Shown piece after piece: positions 8,318-17,189 of a stretch of 64,000 nucleotides of DNA. The notes beneath the pieces were generated by a model. That model made no database searches. It worked only from the letters and a program-made list of their open reading frames with translations, and was not told the DNA's origin. Each line of letters begins with the position of its first letter. The first letter of the stretch is position 1. The DNA is taken from positions 5,776,501-5,840,500 of the forward strand of contig NZ_JAZIFY010000001.1 in NCBI RefSeq assembly GCF_036634195.1. Direction: 5' to 3'. A program made the translations under genes and the position numbers. This stretch comes from Streptomyces sp. P9-A4 (GTDB taxonomy: Bacteria > Actinomycetota > Actinomycetes > Streptomycetales > Streptomycetaceae).

Positions 8318-9145
8318 ATGAAGCCCATCATCTCCGCAAGCGAACTGCTGAGCGAGTCGGCCGGGGCCCGGCCGCCGGTCCTCCTGGACGTCCGCTGGAC
8401 GCTGGGCGGCCCGCCCGGACGACCGGCGTACGAGGCCGGGCACCTGCCCGGAGCGGTCTACGTCGACCTGGACACGGACCTCGCGGGGCCGCCCGGCGGC
8501 GGTGGGCGCCACCCGCTGCCCGACCCGACGGCCTTCGGTGCCGTGATGCGCCGTGCCGGGGTGTCGGCGGACACCCCGGTCGTCGTCTACGACGGTGGCC
8601 TCGGCTGGGCCGCGGCCCGTGCCTGGTGGCTGCTGCGCTGGGCGGGCCACCGGGACGTCCGGGTGCTCGACGGGGGCCTCGCGGCCTGGACCGGGGAGCT
8701 CACGGAGAAGGTCCCGACGCCGGAGCCCGGCGACTTCCGGCCGGAGCCTGGCGCCCTGGGCCTGCTGGACGCGGACGGCGCGGCGGCGTTCGCCCGTTCG
8801 GGGCTGCTGCTCGACGCGCGGGCGGCCGAGCGCTACCGGGGGGACGTGGAGCCCATCGACCGGGTCGGCGGGCACATCCCGGGCGCGGTCTCGGCGCCGA
8901 CGACCGAGAACGTCGACGCGGAGGGACGTCTCCTGGGCGCCGGCACCCTGCGGGACCGTTTCAGGGCCCTCGGCGCGGCCGAGGGGACCCCGGTCGCGGT
9001 CTACTGCGGCTCGGGAGTCTCCGGCGCCCATGAGGTCCTGGCCCTGGAGGTCGCCGGCATCCCGGCCGCCCTCTACGCCGGATCCTGGTCGGAGTGGTCG
9101 GCCGACCCCGCCCGCCCGGTGGCCACGGGCCCGGACCCGCAGTAG
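8318..9145 (+). CDS. Thiosulfate/3-mercaptopyruvate sulfurtransferase (two-domain rhodanese)
   Basis: A 275-residue tandem rhodanese. The inactive N-terminal domain shows LLDVRWTLGG and YEAGHLPGAVYVDLDTDLAG. The second domain has LLDARAAERYRGD, GGHIPGAVSAPTTEN and the active loop VYCGSGVSGAHEVLA, whose Cys carries the persulfide. The CGSGVS loop is the usual mercaptopyruvate/thiosulfate type. The ATG at 8318 is chosen because GAGG at 8305-8308 is 9 bp away; an in-frame ATG at 8309 abuts that site. The gene is cytoplasmic and monocistronic, ending at a strong terminator shared with sepH. Confidence 0.94.
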   Translation: MKPIISASELLSESAGARPPVLLDVRWTLGGPPGRPAYEAGHLPGAVYVDLDTDLAGPPGGGGRHPLPDPTAFGAVMRRAGVSADTPVVVYDGGLGWAAARAWWLLRWAGHRDVRVLDGGLAAWTGELTEKVPTPEPGDFRPEPGALGLLDADGAAAFARSGLLLDARAAERYRGDVEPIDRVGGHIPGAVSAPTTENVDAEGRLLGAGTLRDRFRALGAAEGTPVAVYCGSGVSGAHEVLALEVAGIPAALYAGSWSEWSADPARPVATGPDPQ

Positions 9146-9153
9146 CGGACTTA

Positions 9154-9204
9154 CGTACGGGAACGGGGCCCGCACCGGTTCGGCGCGGGCCCCGTTCCCG
9201 TACG
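9154..9204. terminator. Bidirectional hairpin terminator
   Basis: Perfect 20-bp arms (9154-9173 and 9185-9204, CGTACGGGAACGGGGCCCGC and its complement) around an 11-nt loop, between the convergent rhodanese and sepH stop codons. Confidence 0.9.
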
Positions 9205-9232
9205 GCCACGGCCGTAGCCGTGCTCCGTTCCG

Positions 9233-10273
9233 TCAGTCCTGCTTCTTCCTGCGCGTGCCGAAGACGATCTCGTCCCAGCTGGGGACCGCCGCCCGGCGGC
9301 CCGGACGGACGCCGTCCGCCTCGGCCTGGCGGTCCGTGGTGCCGGTGAGCCGGTCCCGGTGCCCCGAGACGGCGCGCGGCATCAGGACATCGGCGTACGC
9401 GGATCCGGCACCCGCCGAAGCGGCCGTCGCCGGCGGTTCCTCCGCCTCGGCCTCCTCGCCCGGCTCCGTATCCGTGGGTTCGGGCACGATCATGTCGCCG
9501 CGGAAGCTCGGTACGGCCTCCAGCAGGCTGGTGAGCGAGTCCCGCTCCTCCTCGGGCTCGACCGAGGCGGAAGCGGAGGCCCGCTCCAGCTGCCGGTGGT
9601 CGAGCTGGCGGTCCAGGGCGCGGTCGAGCGGCCTGTCCCGGGGCAGCCGGGCGATGCGCGGCACGAACGGAAAGCTCGGCTCCGGCGGGGCGGCGATCGT
9701 GTCGTCGGTCTCGCCGATCAGCGCACGGGCCTCGTCGTCCACGGCCTGGACGAGCCGCCGGGGCGGGTCGTACGTCCAGCTGGCGGTGTGGACCTCGCCC
9801 GCGACGCGGTAGACGAGCAGCACCTCCCAGGTGCCGTCGTCCCGCCGCCAGGAGTCCCACTGGACGGTGTCCTTCTCGGCGCCGCGCAGCAGCAGGCGCT
9901 CCTGCACCGCCTCGCCGAGCTGGGGGCCGCTGTTCTCGCCGGGCCTGCGGACCGGGGTCTTGCGGGCCCGCTCGGCCATGAAGGCGCGCTCCGCGAGCAC
10001 GGGGCCCTCGAAGCGGCGTACGCGGTCGACGGGGATGCCGGCGAGCTGGGCGACCTCCTCGGCGGAGGCACCGGCTCGTATCCGCGCCTGGATGTCACGG
10101 GGGCGGAGGTGGCTCTCCACCTCGATCTCGATCTGGCCGAGGCGCGCGCGGTCGTTGCGCACGGCGGCGCGCAGCCGCTCGTCGATCGGAAGTGTGTACT
10201 CCGTGCTGTCAGCAGCCTTCAGCACCAGTCGTGTGCCGTCGTTGGAGACGGCCACGACACGCAGTTCGGGCAT
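9233..10273 (-). CDS. sepH: Septation protein SepH (DUF3071, FtsZ regulator)
   Basis: A 346-residue cytoplasmic cell-division protein. The N-terminal DUF3071 domain begins MPELRVVAVSNDGTRLVLKA and contains the helix-turn-helix-like ASAEEVAQLAGIPVDRVRRF (about residues 65-90). An acidic disordered linker follows, and a short conserved basic tail, PSWDEIVFGTRRKKQD, ends the protein. SepH of Streptomyces stimulates FtsZ assembly and is needed for efficient sporulation septation (literature knowledge). The ATG at 10273 is chosen over an upstream in-frame Met because GGGAGG sits just before it and the family starts MPELR. The 465-bp upstream gap presumably holds its promoter. Confidence 0.95.
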   Translation of the reverse strand: MPELRVVAVSNDGTRLVLKAADSTEYTLPIDERLRAAVRNDRARLGQIEIEVESHLRPRDIQARIRAGASAEEVAQLAGIPVDRVRRFEGPVLAERAFMAERARKTPVRRPGENSGPQLGEAVQERLLLRGAEKDTVQWDSWRRDDGTWEVLLVYRVAGEVHTASWTYDPPRRLVQAVDDEARALIGETDDTIAAPPEPSFPFVPRIARLPRDRPLDRALDRQLDHRQLERASASASVEPEEERDSLTSLLEAVPSFRGDMIVPEPTDTEPGEEAEAEEPPATAASAGAGSAYADVLMPRAVSGHRDRLTGTTDRQAEADGVRPGRRAAVPSWDEIVFGTRRKKQD

Positions 10274-10437
10274 GGGGACCTCCCGGGTGGTGCCTGCCGA
10301 CGTCACGTGCGTCGCTGCTTCCGCTAGTCGAGTGTGGCCTGCCCGGGTGCAGCCTGCCACTACCTTGCCGAGTTGCCCGGCGTGTCGGGCGTGGACCCTG
10401 GAACGCCGTTATGGCACGGTTACCGGACGGCTACGCG

Positions 10438-10456
10438 GAGTGACAGGCGGTCACTC
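10438..10456. promoter_or_regulatory. Inverted repeat GAGTGAC-N5-GTCACTC in the sepH upstream gap
   Basis: Perfect 7-bp arms (10438-10444, 10450-10456) separated by AGGCG, in the 465-bp gap between divergent sepH and the next gene (10274-10738). It could be a dimeric operator or a small RNA hairpin. The rest of the gap shows no convincing gene. Confidence 0.35.
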
Positions 10457-10669
10457 TGTGCGTCCGACTTCCGTGCGGTGCCTCGGCGCCGCCGGTTCGA
10501 GTGCCGTCTCCGGCTCCCGCCCCTCGATCCGGGGCACCCGTGAAGGCGTCCGGACCCAGGGTTCGTCAATGTACTCCATTCGGGCCACCGGGGTGGACCG
10601 GCGCGCCGCCCAACTTCTCGGGCGGTACGGGAGTTGAGTGTCCGCGATCTCCCCCCGTACGTGTCGCTC

Positions 10670-10700
10670 TTCACAGAAACAGCAGAAACGGAACTATTCT
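10670..10700 (+). promoter_or_regulatory. Candidate promoter for the Pro/Thr-tailed membrane protein
   Basis: TTCACA (10670-10675) and TATTCT (10695-10700) with a 19-bp spacer lie in a locally AT-rich stretch 39 bp before the chosen ATG. The hexamers resemble the principal-sigma pattern; the spacer is longer than ideal. Confidence 0.35.
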
Positions 10701-10738
10701 CTTCGCCCATTTGTCCCTTCTGGGTGCAAGGCGAACGG

Positions 10739-11701
10739 ATGAACCGTCAGGGGCTGGAGATGCGTCACAGGCCGAATACCGACACGGACGAGCCGGAGAG
10801 GCAAGGTGCATGGCAGCCACGAGACGCGCCTGAGGCGCGCGAGGAGAAGGAGGGCGGCAGGCGGCGGATCGACCTGAGCATCGCCCAGGTCTCCGGCAGC
10901 GCCCTGGCCGCCGTCATCGCCGCCAAGCTGGCCTCCACCCTCGGTGTGTACGGCACGATCCTGGGCGCCGGTGTGATCAGTGTCATCGCCACCTGCGGCG
11001 GCCCGCTCTTCCAGCACCTCTTCCGCCGCACCGGCGAGCAGATGCGCGACGCGACCGCAGCCGCCAAGCCGAAGGCCCGCCAGGTGCCGCTCGCACCGGG
11101 GCCGCCGGCCGACCGCACCCTGATGCTCGGTACGGTCCCGGCGCCGGTCCCGGCGGACGAGGAGTTCGGCACGGCGACCACCCACGGCACCCGGGTCCGG
11201 GGCTGGAAGCGCCCGGCGATCGCCGCCGCGCTCGTCTTCGGCGTGACCATGGGCGGCATCACCGCGTACGAACTGGTCTCCGGCCAGGACTTCAGCGGGA
11301 CCCAGGGGACGACCACCTTCGGGTCCGTCGTCCGGGGCGGCGGGAGCACCGGACAGAACGCCCCCGGCGGGGACGAGGACCCCACGCCCGCGCCGACCGG
11401 ATCGGCCGACGGCTCCGGCACCGACGCGCCGCGGACCGGGAGCACCCGGACCCCGGGCGACCCGGGTGCCGGCCGGGACGGCACCGCCACGCCCCCGCCG
11501 GAGCCGACCCCCTCCGGCTCGGCCGACGGCGGGTCGACGACCGCGCCGGCACCGACGCCGACCGGCCCGACGACCGGCCCCACGACGGAGCCGACCGCCC
11601 CGACCGGGGGACCGGCCACCGGTGCGCCGGAGGCCCCGGCGGACCCGGCGAACCCGGCCCCGGCGGGAGCCGGAGCCGGAGCCGACCCGGTGGCCGAGTG
11701 A
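10739..11701 (+). CDS. Membrane protein with Pro/Thr/Gly-rich extracytoplasmic tail
   Basis: About 320 residues. A charged N-terminus is followed by a long hydrophobic stretch (ALAAVIAAKLASTLGVYG to VISVIATCGGP), a cytoplasmic-looking Lys/Arg segment, and a second membrane helix (AIAAALVFGVTMGGITAYEL, about residue 165). The last 120 residues are low-complexity Pro, Thr, Gly, Ser and Ala, likely a disordered wall-spanning region. No enzyme motif is visible. The ATG at 10739 is chosen by position after a promoter-like patch; the ribosome site is weak (AAGGCG), and ATG 10760 is the alternative. It is divergent from sepH, an arrangement I recall from other Streptomyces, and its function is unknown. 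Confidence 0.75.
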   Translation: MNRQGLEMRHRPNTDTDEPERQGAWQPRDAPEAREEKEGGRRRIDLSIAQVSGSALAAVIAAKLASTLGVYGTILGAGVISVIATCGGPLFQHLFRRTGEQMRDATAAAKPKARQVPLAPGPPADRTLMLGTVPAPVPADEEFGTATTHGTRVRGWKRPAIAAALVFGVTMGGITAYELVSGQDFSGTQGTTTFGSVVRGGGSTGQNAPGGDEDPTPAPTGSADGSGTDAPRTGSTRTPGDPGAGRDGTATPPPEPTPSGSADGGSTTAPAPTPTGPTTGPTTEPTAPTGGPATGAPEAPADPANPAPAGAGAGADPVAE

Positions 11702-11714
11702 CCGCGCGCGGCCG

Positions 11715-13055
11715 TCAGTCGCCGAGGACGCGCCGCAGGTAGTCGTTGGCGAAGAGCCGGTCCGGGTCGAGCCGGTCGCGCAGCGCCGTGAACTCGGCGA
11801 AGCGCGGGTAGACCTCGGAGAAGTAGGCGGCGTCGCGGGTGTGCACCTTGCCCCAGTGGGGGCGGCCCCCGTGCGCCGTCATGATGCGCTCCACCGCGGT
11901 GAAGTACGCGTGGTGGGGCGTTCCCTTGTAGAGGTGGACGGCGATGTACGCGGTCTCCCGGCCCGAGGCCGTGGACAGCGCGATGTCGTCCGCCGGGGCG
12001 GTCCGTACCTCCACCGGGAAGCTCACCTTGAGCGGCGAGCCGTCGACCATCGCCTTGAGCTCGCGCAGCGCGGCGACCGCCGCCTCACGCGGAAGCGCGT
12101 ACTCCATCTCCAGGAAGCGGACGCGGCGCGGCGAGGTGAAGACCTTGTACGGGATGTCGGTGTACGTACGGGCCGACAGGGCCCGGCTGGAGACCTTGGC
12201 GATCGAGGGGATGACGGGCGGCACGGCCCGGCCGAGCGAGCAGGCCACCTGGAAGAGGCCGTTGGAGAGGAGTTCGTCGTCGATCCAGCCGCCGATCCGG
12301 CCGGGGGGCGCGGCGGGGCCCGCGCTGCGGTTGTTGCGCTTGGTGTTGCAGTTGTCCGTGTGGGGGAACCAGTAGAACTCGAAGTGCTCGTTCTCCGCGT
12401 GCAGCGCGTCGAACTCCGAGGTGACCCGGTCGAAGGTCATCGGCTCCTCGCGCGCGGTGAGCAGGAAGACCGGCTCCACCGCGAAGGTGATGGCGGTGAC
12501 CACGCCGAGGGCGCCGAGCCCGATCCGGGCGGCCGCGAAGACCTCCGGATTCTCCTTCTCCGAACAGGTCATCAGCTCGCCCGAGGCCGTCACCAGCTCC
12601 AGTTCGCGGATCTGCGCGGCTATGGAGGCCGACTCCCGGCCCGTGCCGTGGGTGCCCGTGGAGGTGGCCCCGGCGACGGTCTGCTCCATGATGTCGCCCA
12701 TGTTCGTGAGCGACAGGCCCTCGCGGGCCAGTGCCACGTTGAGCCGCTTGAGCGGGGTGCCCGACTCGACCGTGACGGTCATCGCCTCGCGGTCGATCCG
12801 CCGGATGCCGGTCAGCAGGCCCGGCCGGATCAGGACGCCGTCGGTGGCCGCGATCGAGGTGAAGGAGTGGCCGGTGCCGACCGTCTTCACCCGCAGACCG
12901 TCCCGGGCCGCCCGGCGTACCGCCTCGGCGAGCTCCTCGGCCGAGGCCGGACTCACCTCCCGCACGGGGCGGGAGGTGACGTTCCCCGCCCAGTTACGCC
13001 ACGTGCTGTCCGCCGTCCTGGTGCTGCCCGACCCCGCTGTTGTCGTCCCGCTCAC
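11715..13055 (-). CDS. FAD-linked sugar-1,4-lactone oxidase (ALO/GULO family)
   Basis: A 446-residue flavoenzyme of the VAO family. WRNWAGNVTSRPVREVSPAS opens the FAD-binding PP domain; KTVGTGHSFTSIAATDGVLI and TSTGTHGTGRESASIAAQIR provide flavin contacts. The C-terminal ALO domain ends HWGKVHTRDAAYFSEVYPRF, the HWxK motif of D-arabinono- and L-gulono-lactone oxidases (PF04030). It oxidises an aldonolactone or polyol with O2 to give H2O2; the exact substrate is unclear. The GTG at 13055 has GGGAGGGG in front of it. It overlaps the end of the upstream MFS gene by 62 bp in another frame, so the two are translationally coupled. Confidence 0.92.
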   Translation of the reverse strand: MSGTTTAGSGSTRTADSTWRNWAGNVTSRPVREVSPASAEELAEAVRRAARDGLRVKTVGTGHSFTSIAATDGVLIRPGLLTGIRRIDREAMTVTVESGTPLKRLNVALAREGLSLTNMGDIMEQTVAGATSTGTHGTGRESASIAAQIRELELVTASGELMTCSEKENPEVFAAARIGLGALGVVTAITFAVEPVFLLTAREEPMTFDRVTSEFDALHAENEHFEFYWFPHTDNCNTKRNNRSAGPAAPPGRIGGWIDDELLSNGLFQVACSLGRAVPPVIPSIAKVSSRALSARTYTDIPYKVFTSPRRVRFLEMEYALPREAAVAALRELKAMVDGSPLKVSFPVEVRTAPADDIALSTASGRETAYIAVHLYKGTPHHAYFTAVERIMTAHGGRPHWGKVHTRDAAYFSEVYPRFAEFTALRDRLDPDRLFANDYLRRVLGD

Positions 13056-14256
13056 GCTGCCCCTCCCGGTTCGGTGCCGGCCTGCGCAGCCGGCGGTGTC
13101 CGAGAAGCCCCACCGCGACCGCGAGCGCACCCGAGACGACGGGCACCACGTACCCCGCCTCGGCCCCCGACGCGTCGACCACCATGCCGGCGGCCGAGGA
13201 GCCGAGCGCCACGCCGACCGCGAGCCCGGTACCCGTCCAGGTCATGCCCTCGGTCAGCTTGGTGCGCGGTACATGCGCTTCGACGAGGGCCATGGTGGTC
13301 ACCATCGTCGGTGCGATGGACAGGCCCGCGACAAAGAGCGCCACGGCCAGCAACGGCAAGTTCCCGGCCAGTAGGAGGGGGATCATACTCACGGCCATCG
13401 CGCAGATGCCCAGGAGCCACCTGCGCGACGGCTCGCCCTTGAGGTGGAGGAGCCCGAACACGGCGCCGGCCAGGCCGGAACCCAGCGCGTAGACGGCCAG
13501 AACGAGACTGGCGGCGGCCTTCGTTCCCTGCTCCTCGGCGAACGCCACGGTCACCACGTCGATCGAGCCGAAGATGGCTCCGGTGGCGACGAAGGCCAGG
13601 GCCAGCACCTGGAGTCCGGGGGAGCGGAGCGCGGAAGTGCGCGGCCCGCCGTCCCGGGGATGGGGGGCCGGTTCGGTGGCGCGCTGCGAGGTCAGCCAGA
13701 AGACGCCGACGGCCAGGAACATCCCGGCGAACAGCGGGCCGGCCTCGGGGAACCAGGTCGTGGACAGGCCGATCGAGAGGATCGGGCCGAAGACGAAGCA
13801 GACCTCGTCGACGATCGACTCCCAGGAGTACGCGGTGTGCAGCCGTCGCCCGTCGCCCCGGTAGATCGCGGCCCAGCGGGAGCGGGTCATCGCCCCGACG
13901 CTCGGGACACAGCCGATGAGGGCCGTGAAGACGAAGAACGTCCAGTCGGGGGCGTCCTGCTGTACGCAGAGCAGGAGTCCGGCCGCCGCCGCGAGCGAGA
14001 CCAGGGTGAACGGCCGGAGGACCCTGCGCTGCCCGTACTGGTCGACCAGCCGGGAGACCATCGGGCCGAGCACCGCCGCGGACGCCGCGAGCGTCGCGGA
14101 GAGGGCGCCGGCCAGCCCGTACCGGCCGGTGACCTGGGAGATCATCGTCACGATGCCGATGCCCATCATGGACAGGGGCATCCGGCCGAGGAGTCCGGCG
14201 ACGGAGAACAGGGTGGTGCCGGGCGCCTCGAAGATCGCGCGGTAGGGACTGGGCAA
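12994..14256 (-). CDS. MFS transporter (12 TM)
   Basis: A 420-residue permease with about twelve hydrophobic segments, starting with LFSVAGLLGRMPLSMMGIGI. The first cytoplasmic loop carries RLVDQYGQRRVLRPF, the MFS motif A in DRxGRR form. The C-terminus is a hydrophilic Gln/Arg/Asp tail. The start is taken as TTG at 14256, preceded by GGAG at a 6-bp spacing; no better ATG or GTG is close. The C-terminal coding region overlaps the lactone oxidase start by 62 bp, so the pair forms one operon. The substrate is unknown; export or uptake of a sugar acid matching the oxidase is a guess. Confidence 0.9.
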   Translation of the reverse strand: MPSPYRAIFEAPGTTLFSVAGLLGRMPLSMMGIGIVTMISQVTGRYGLAGALSATLAASAAVLGPMVSRLVDQYGQRRVLRPFTLVSLAAAAGLLLCVQQDAPDWTFFVFTALIGCVPSVGAMTRSRWAAIYRGDGRRLHTAYSWESIVDEVCFVFGPILSIGLSTTWFPEAGPLFAGMFLAVGVFWLTSQRATEPAPHPRDGGPRTSALRSPGLQVLALAFVATGAIFGSIDVVTVAFAEEQGTKAAASLVLAVYALGSGLAGAVFGLLHLKGEPSRRWLLGICAMAVSMIPLLLAGNLPLLAVALFVAGLSIAPTMVTTMALVEAHVPRTKLTEGMTWTGTGLAVGVALGSSAAGMVVDASGAEAGYVVPVVSGALAVAVGLLGHRRLRRPAPNREGQRERDDNSGVGQHQDGGQHVA

Positions 14257-14340
14257 GGGGGTCTCCGGATCTCCGCGTGGGGGGCGCGGCTTCCGTGCGG
14301 GCGCCCGGAGCGGGCGTCCGCACGTGTAATTAACAGCTAA

Positions 14341-14369
14341 AGCCTACGGGTTTGAACTGGATGGGTCAT
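14341..14369 (-). promoter_or_regulatory. Candidate promoter for the MFS-lactone oxidase operon
   Basis: On the minus strand, ATGACC (14369-14364) and TAGGCT (14346-14341) are 17 bp apart in the AT-rich gap between divergent MFS and ferrochelatase genes. This is a good principal-sigma-like pair, about 80 bp before the TTG start. Confidence 0.45.
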
Positions 14370-14440
14370 CCCCATTTTCGGACGCGCGGCCGGACGGGCC
14401 GCGCCGTTCGCCGTCAGCGGCGGGTGGCAGGATCGGTGCC

Positions 14441-15568
14441 ATGTCCGATCAGCACGATCCCGCCCCGTACGACGCCCTGCTGCTGCTCTCCTTCGGCGGC
14501 CCCGAGGGCCCGGACGACGTGGTCCCGTTCCTGGAGAACGTGACCCGCGGCCGCGGCATCCCGAAGGAACGGCTCAAGGAAGTGGGGCAGCACTACTTCC
14601 TCTTCGGCGGCGTCTCCCCGATCAACGACCAGAACCGCGCGCTCCTCGGAACGCTCCGCACGGACTTCGCGGAGTCCGGCCTCGGTCTGCCGGTCTACTG
14701 GGGGAACCGGAACTGGGCCCCGTACCTCACCGACACCCTCCGCGAGATGATCACCGACGGCCGGCGCCACATCGCCGTCCTCGCCACCAGCGCGTACGCC
14801 TCCTACTCCGGCTGCCGCCAGTACCGCGAGAACCTCGCCGACGCGCTCGCCACCCTGGAGGCGGAGGGCCTCCCGCTGCCCCGGGTCGACAAGCTCCGGC
14901 ACTACTTCAACCACCCCGGCTTCGTCGAGCCCATGATCGAGGGCGTCCTCGCCGCCCTCGACGAGCTCGACCCGTCCGTCCGCGACGGGGCCCACCTCGC
15001 CTTCACCACCCACTCCATCCCCGAATCCGCCGCCGACACCTCCGGACCGGTCACCGAGCACGGCGAGGGCGGGGCCTACGTCCGCCAGCACCTCGACGTG
15101 GCACGGGTGATCGCCCAGGCGGTCACCGAGGCCACCGGGACCGACCACCCCTGGAAGCTCGTCTACCAGTCCCGCAGCGGCGCCCCCCACATCCCGTGGC
15201 TGGAGCCCGACATCTGCGAGCACCTGGAGGAGCTGCACGGCGCGGGCGTCCCCGCGGCCGTCATGGTCCCGATCGGCTTCGTCTCCGACCACATGGAGGT
15301 CCTCTACGACCTCGACACCGAGGCCACGGCCAAGGCCGCCGAACTGGGGCTGCCCGTCCGCCGTTCCGCGACCGTCGGCGCCGACCCGCGCTTCGCCGCC
15401 GCCGTCCGCGAACTCGTCCTGGAGCGGGCCTCGGCCGAGCGCGGGACCCGGGCCGAGCGGTGCGCGCTCGGCGCCCTCGGCCCCTCCCACGACCTGTGCC
15501 CGATCGGCTGCTGCCCGGCCAGGGCGGAGCGCCCCGCCGCGGCCGGCGCCGACAGCCCGTACGCCTGA
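14441..15568 (+). CDS. hemH: Ferrochelatase (coproporphyrin ferrochelatase, HemH/CpfC)
   Basis: A 375-residue enzyme that inserts Fe2+ into the porphyrin; in actinobacteria the substrate is coproporphyrin III (established for the family). Visible motifs: [20 protein letters not shown] at the start, [21 protein letters not shown] with the catalytic His, [16 protein letters not shown], and [15 protein letters not shown] with the proton-abstracting Glu. The C-terminus has the cluster [20 protein letters not shown] which, with the Cys in YSGC, matches the [2Fe-2S] ligands of actinobacterial ferrochelatases. The ATG at 14441 follows GGCAGGA. The phosphatase gene follows 9 bp downstream, suggesting cotranscription. 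Confidence 0.96.
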   Translation: MSDQHDPAPYDALLLLSFGGPEGPDDVVPFLENVTRGRGIPKERLKEVGQHYFLFGGVSPINDQNRALLGTLRTDFAESGLGLPVYWGNRNWAPYLTDTLREMITDGRRHIAVLATSAYASYSGCRQYRENLADALATLEAEGLPLPRVDKLRHYFNHPGFVEPMIEGVLAALDELDPSVRDGAHLAFTTHSIPESAADTSGPVTEHGEGGAYVRQHLDVARVIAQAVTEATGTDHPWKLVYQSRSGAPHIPWLEPDICEHLEELHGAGVPAAVMVPIGFVSDHMEVLYDLDTEATAKAAELGLPVRRSATVGADPRFAAAVRELVLERASAERGTRAERCALGALGPSHDLCPIGCCPARAERPAAAGADSPYA

Positions 15569-15577
15569 GGAGACCTT

Positions 15578-16438
15578 GTGACCGACCCGCTCCCGACGGA
15601 CCCGCGTCCCACCGACCCGAGCTCCACCGCCCCGAGTTCCGCCGATCCGCTGCTCGCCGAACTGCTCGGCCTCGCCCTGGAGGCCGCGCGCCGCGCCGGA
15701 GCGCTGCTGCGCGACGGCAGGCCCGAGGACCTCGCCGTGGCCAGGACCAAGTCGAGCGCCGTCGACGTGGTCACCGAGATGGACATCGCCGCCGAGGAGC
15801 TGATCACCGGCTTCCTCGCCGAGCACCGCCCGGCGGACGGCTTCCTCGGGGAGGAGGGCGCTTCGAGCCCCGGCACCAGCGGTGTCCGCTGGGTCATCGA
15901 CCCGCTCGACGGCACCGTGAACTACCTGTACGGCCTGCCCACCTGGGCCGTCTCGATCGCCGCCGAACGCGACGGCGAGACCGTCGTCGGCGTCGTGGAG
16001 GCCCCGATGCGCGGCGAGACGTACCGGGCGGTCCTCGGCGGCGGCGCGTACGCGGGGGACCGGCGCCTCGCCGTCCGGCCCTCGCCCGTCCTCGACGAGG
16101 CCCTCCTCGGCACGGGCTTCGGATACCTCCGGGCCCGGCGTGCCCACCAGGCGGACATCGTCCAGCGGGTGATCCCGCGCGTCCGCGACATCCGCCGGGG
16201 CGGCTCGGCCGCCATCGACCTCTGCGACGTCGCGGCGGGGCGGCTCGACGCCTACTACGAGCGCGGCCTCAACCCCTGGGACCTCGCCGCAGGCGCCCTG
16301 ATCGCCCGCGAGGCGGGCGCCCTGACCGGAGGCCGCCCGGGGGAGCCGGAGTCGGGAGAACTGACCCTGGCGGCCTCGCCGGGCCTCTTCGCACCCCTCC
16401 AGGGCCTCCTGGAGGAACTGGGCGCCTGGCACGACTAG
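15578..16438 (+). CDS. Inositol monophosphatase-family phosphatase
   Basis: A 286-residue Mg2+-dependent phosphatase of the IMPase/FBPase superfamily. After an Asp/Pro/Thr-rich N-terminus the metal site appears in order: DGFLGEEGA (Glu), WVIDPLDGTVNYLYGLPTWA (Asp-Asp), and LNPWDLAAGALIAREAGA (Asp). Substrates in the family include inositol-1-phosphate, histidinol phosphate and others; no specific choice can be made. The GTG at 15578 follows GAGGAGA. It lies 9 bp after the ferrochelatase gene and ends before a hairpin terminator at 16564-16604. Confidence 0.94.
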   Translation: MTDPLPTDPRPTDPSSTAPSSADPLLAELLGLALEAARRAGALLRDGRPEDLAVARTKSSAVDVVTEMDIAAEELITGFLAEHRPADGFLGEEGASSPGTSGVRWVIDPLDGTVNYLYGLPTWAVSIAAERDGETVVGVVEAPMRGETYRAVLGGGAYAGDRRLAVRPSPVLDEALLGTGFGYLRARRAHQADIVQRVIPRVRDIRRGGSAAIDLCDVAAGRLDAYYERGLNPWDLAAGALIAREAGALTGGRPGEPESGELTLAASPGLFAPLQGLLEELGAWHD

Positions 16439-16563
16439 AGCCTGTCGTCGAACTCCCGTCGTCGCCCTGCCCGAAGGGCGGCCCCGCGGCGTCCGGTGCG
16501 TGCTCTCGGCGCGCCGGGCAGGCGGGAGCCTGACGGCACCCCTAGCGGCCCGGTGACGGACGC

Positions 16564-16604
16564 GCGAGGGCCCCGGAGCCGGGAGACGGCGCCGGGGCCC
16601 TCGC
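16564..16604. terminator. Hairpin terminator
   Basis: GCGAGGGCCCCGG (16564-16576) pairs with CCGGGGCCCTCGC (16592-16604), 13-bp perfect arms with a 15-nt loop, between the convergent phosphatase gene and the 57-residue ORF. Confidence 0.85.
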
Positions 16605-16641
16605 ACGCGTGCGGGATCGGGTTCGGGAAACGGGTTCGGGG

Positions 16642-16815
16642 TCAGAGACCCGGCGCGGCTACCTCCACGCCGTGCTCGGCGGCCAGCCGGTGCAGGTCCT
16701 CCAGCTCCGCCTGCTCGACCTCCGCCAAGTAGTCGTCGCCCGTCTCACGAGCCCGCGTGAGGTCCGTCTGCGTGGTCCTGATGCGGTGCAGCAGTCCTGC
16801 GGTGAAAGCGTCCAT
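16642..16815 (-). CDS. Small helical protein, 57 aa, function unknown
   Basis: A short, charged, helical protein starting MDAFTAGLLHRIRTTQTDLT and ending EVAAPGL, with no membrane segment and no cysteine. The amphipathic pattern (LHRLAAEHG, YLAEVEQAELEDL) suggests a coiled coil. The ATG at 16815 is preceded by GAGGGGG at good spacing; upstream in-frame Met codons lack such a site. It is divergent from cutR, with 374 bp between them containing a 20-bp perfect palindrome. Confidence 0.7.
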   Translation of the reverse strand: MDAFTAGLLHRIRTTQTDLTRARETGDDYLAEVEQAELEDLHRLAAEHGVEVAAPGL

Positions 16816-16904
16816 CGTGCGCCCCCTCGTCATGGGTCCGGTGGCACGGTGGTGTGCCGAGGGTGGGTGGATCACACGCTGCGGTCTCTGGGGGACAGAG
16901 AGCG

Positions 16905-16924
16905 GTATGTGGCGCGCCACATAC
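16905..16924. promoter_or_regulatory. 20-bp perfect palindrome upstream of cutR
   Basis: GTATGTGGCGCGCCACATAC is fully self-complementary and lies in the 374-bp gap (16816-17189) between the divergent 57-aa gene and cutR. This is the expected form of a dimeric repressor or response-regulator site. Nothing else in the gap looks like a gene. Confidence 0.55.
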
Positions 16925-17189
16925 AGGGCGTGATCACGGGGTGTGCAGTCGTCCTCCCCAAGCCCTTCCTCAGAGAAACCTCAACTGGCCCGGAAATCCG
17001 GTGAATTCTTCGGGACCGGCCACGCGCCCCCCGTGCGTGCCCTTGTCGTCCACCGCCCGCCGGCGGGCCCCGCACCGCCGCCTTACAGCCGGTTTACGCG
17101 CGTACGGGGCAGGATGGACACGCACAGTCAGTGCTCAGGTTTCAGCCGGTCCCCCTCGGGACCGCAGCTCAATGGGAAGGATGTACGAC

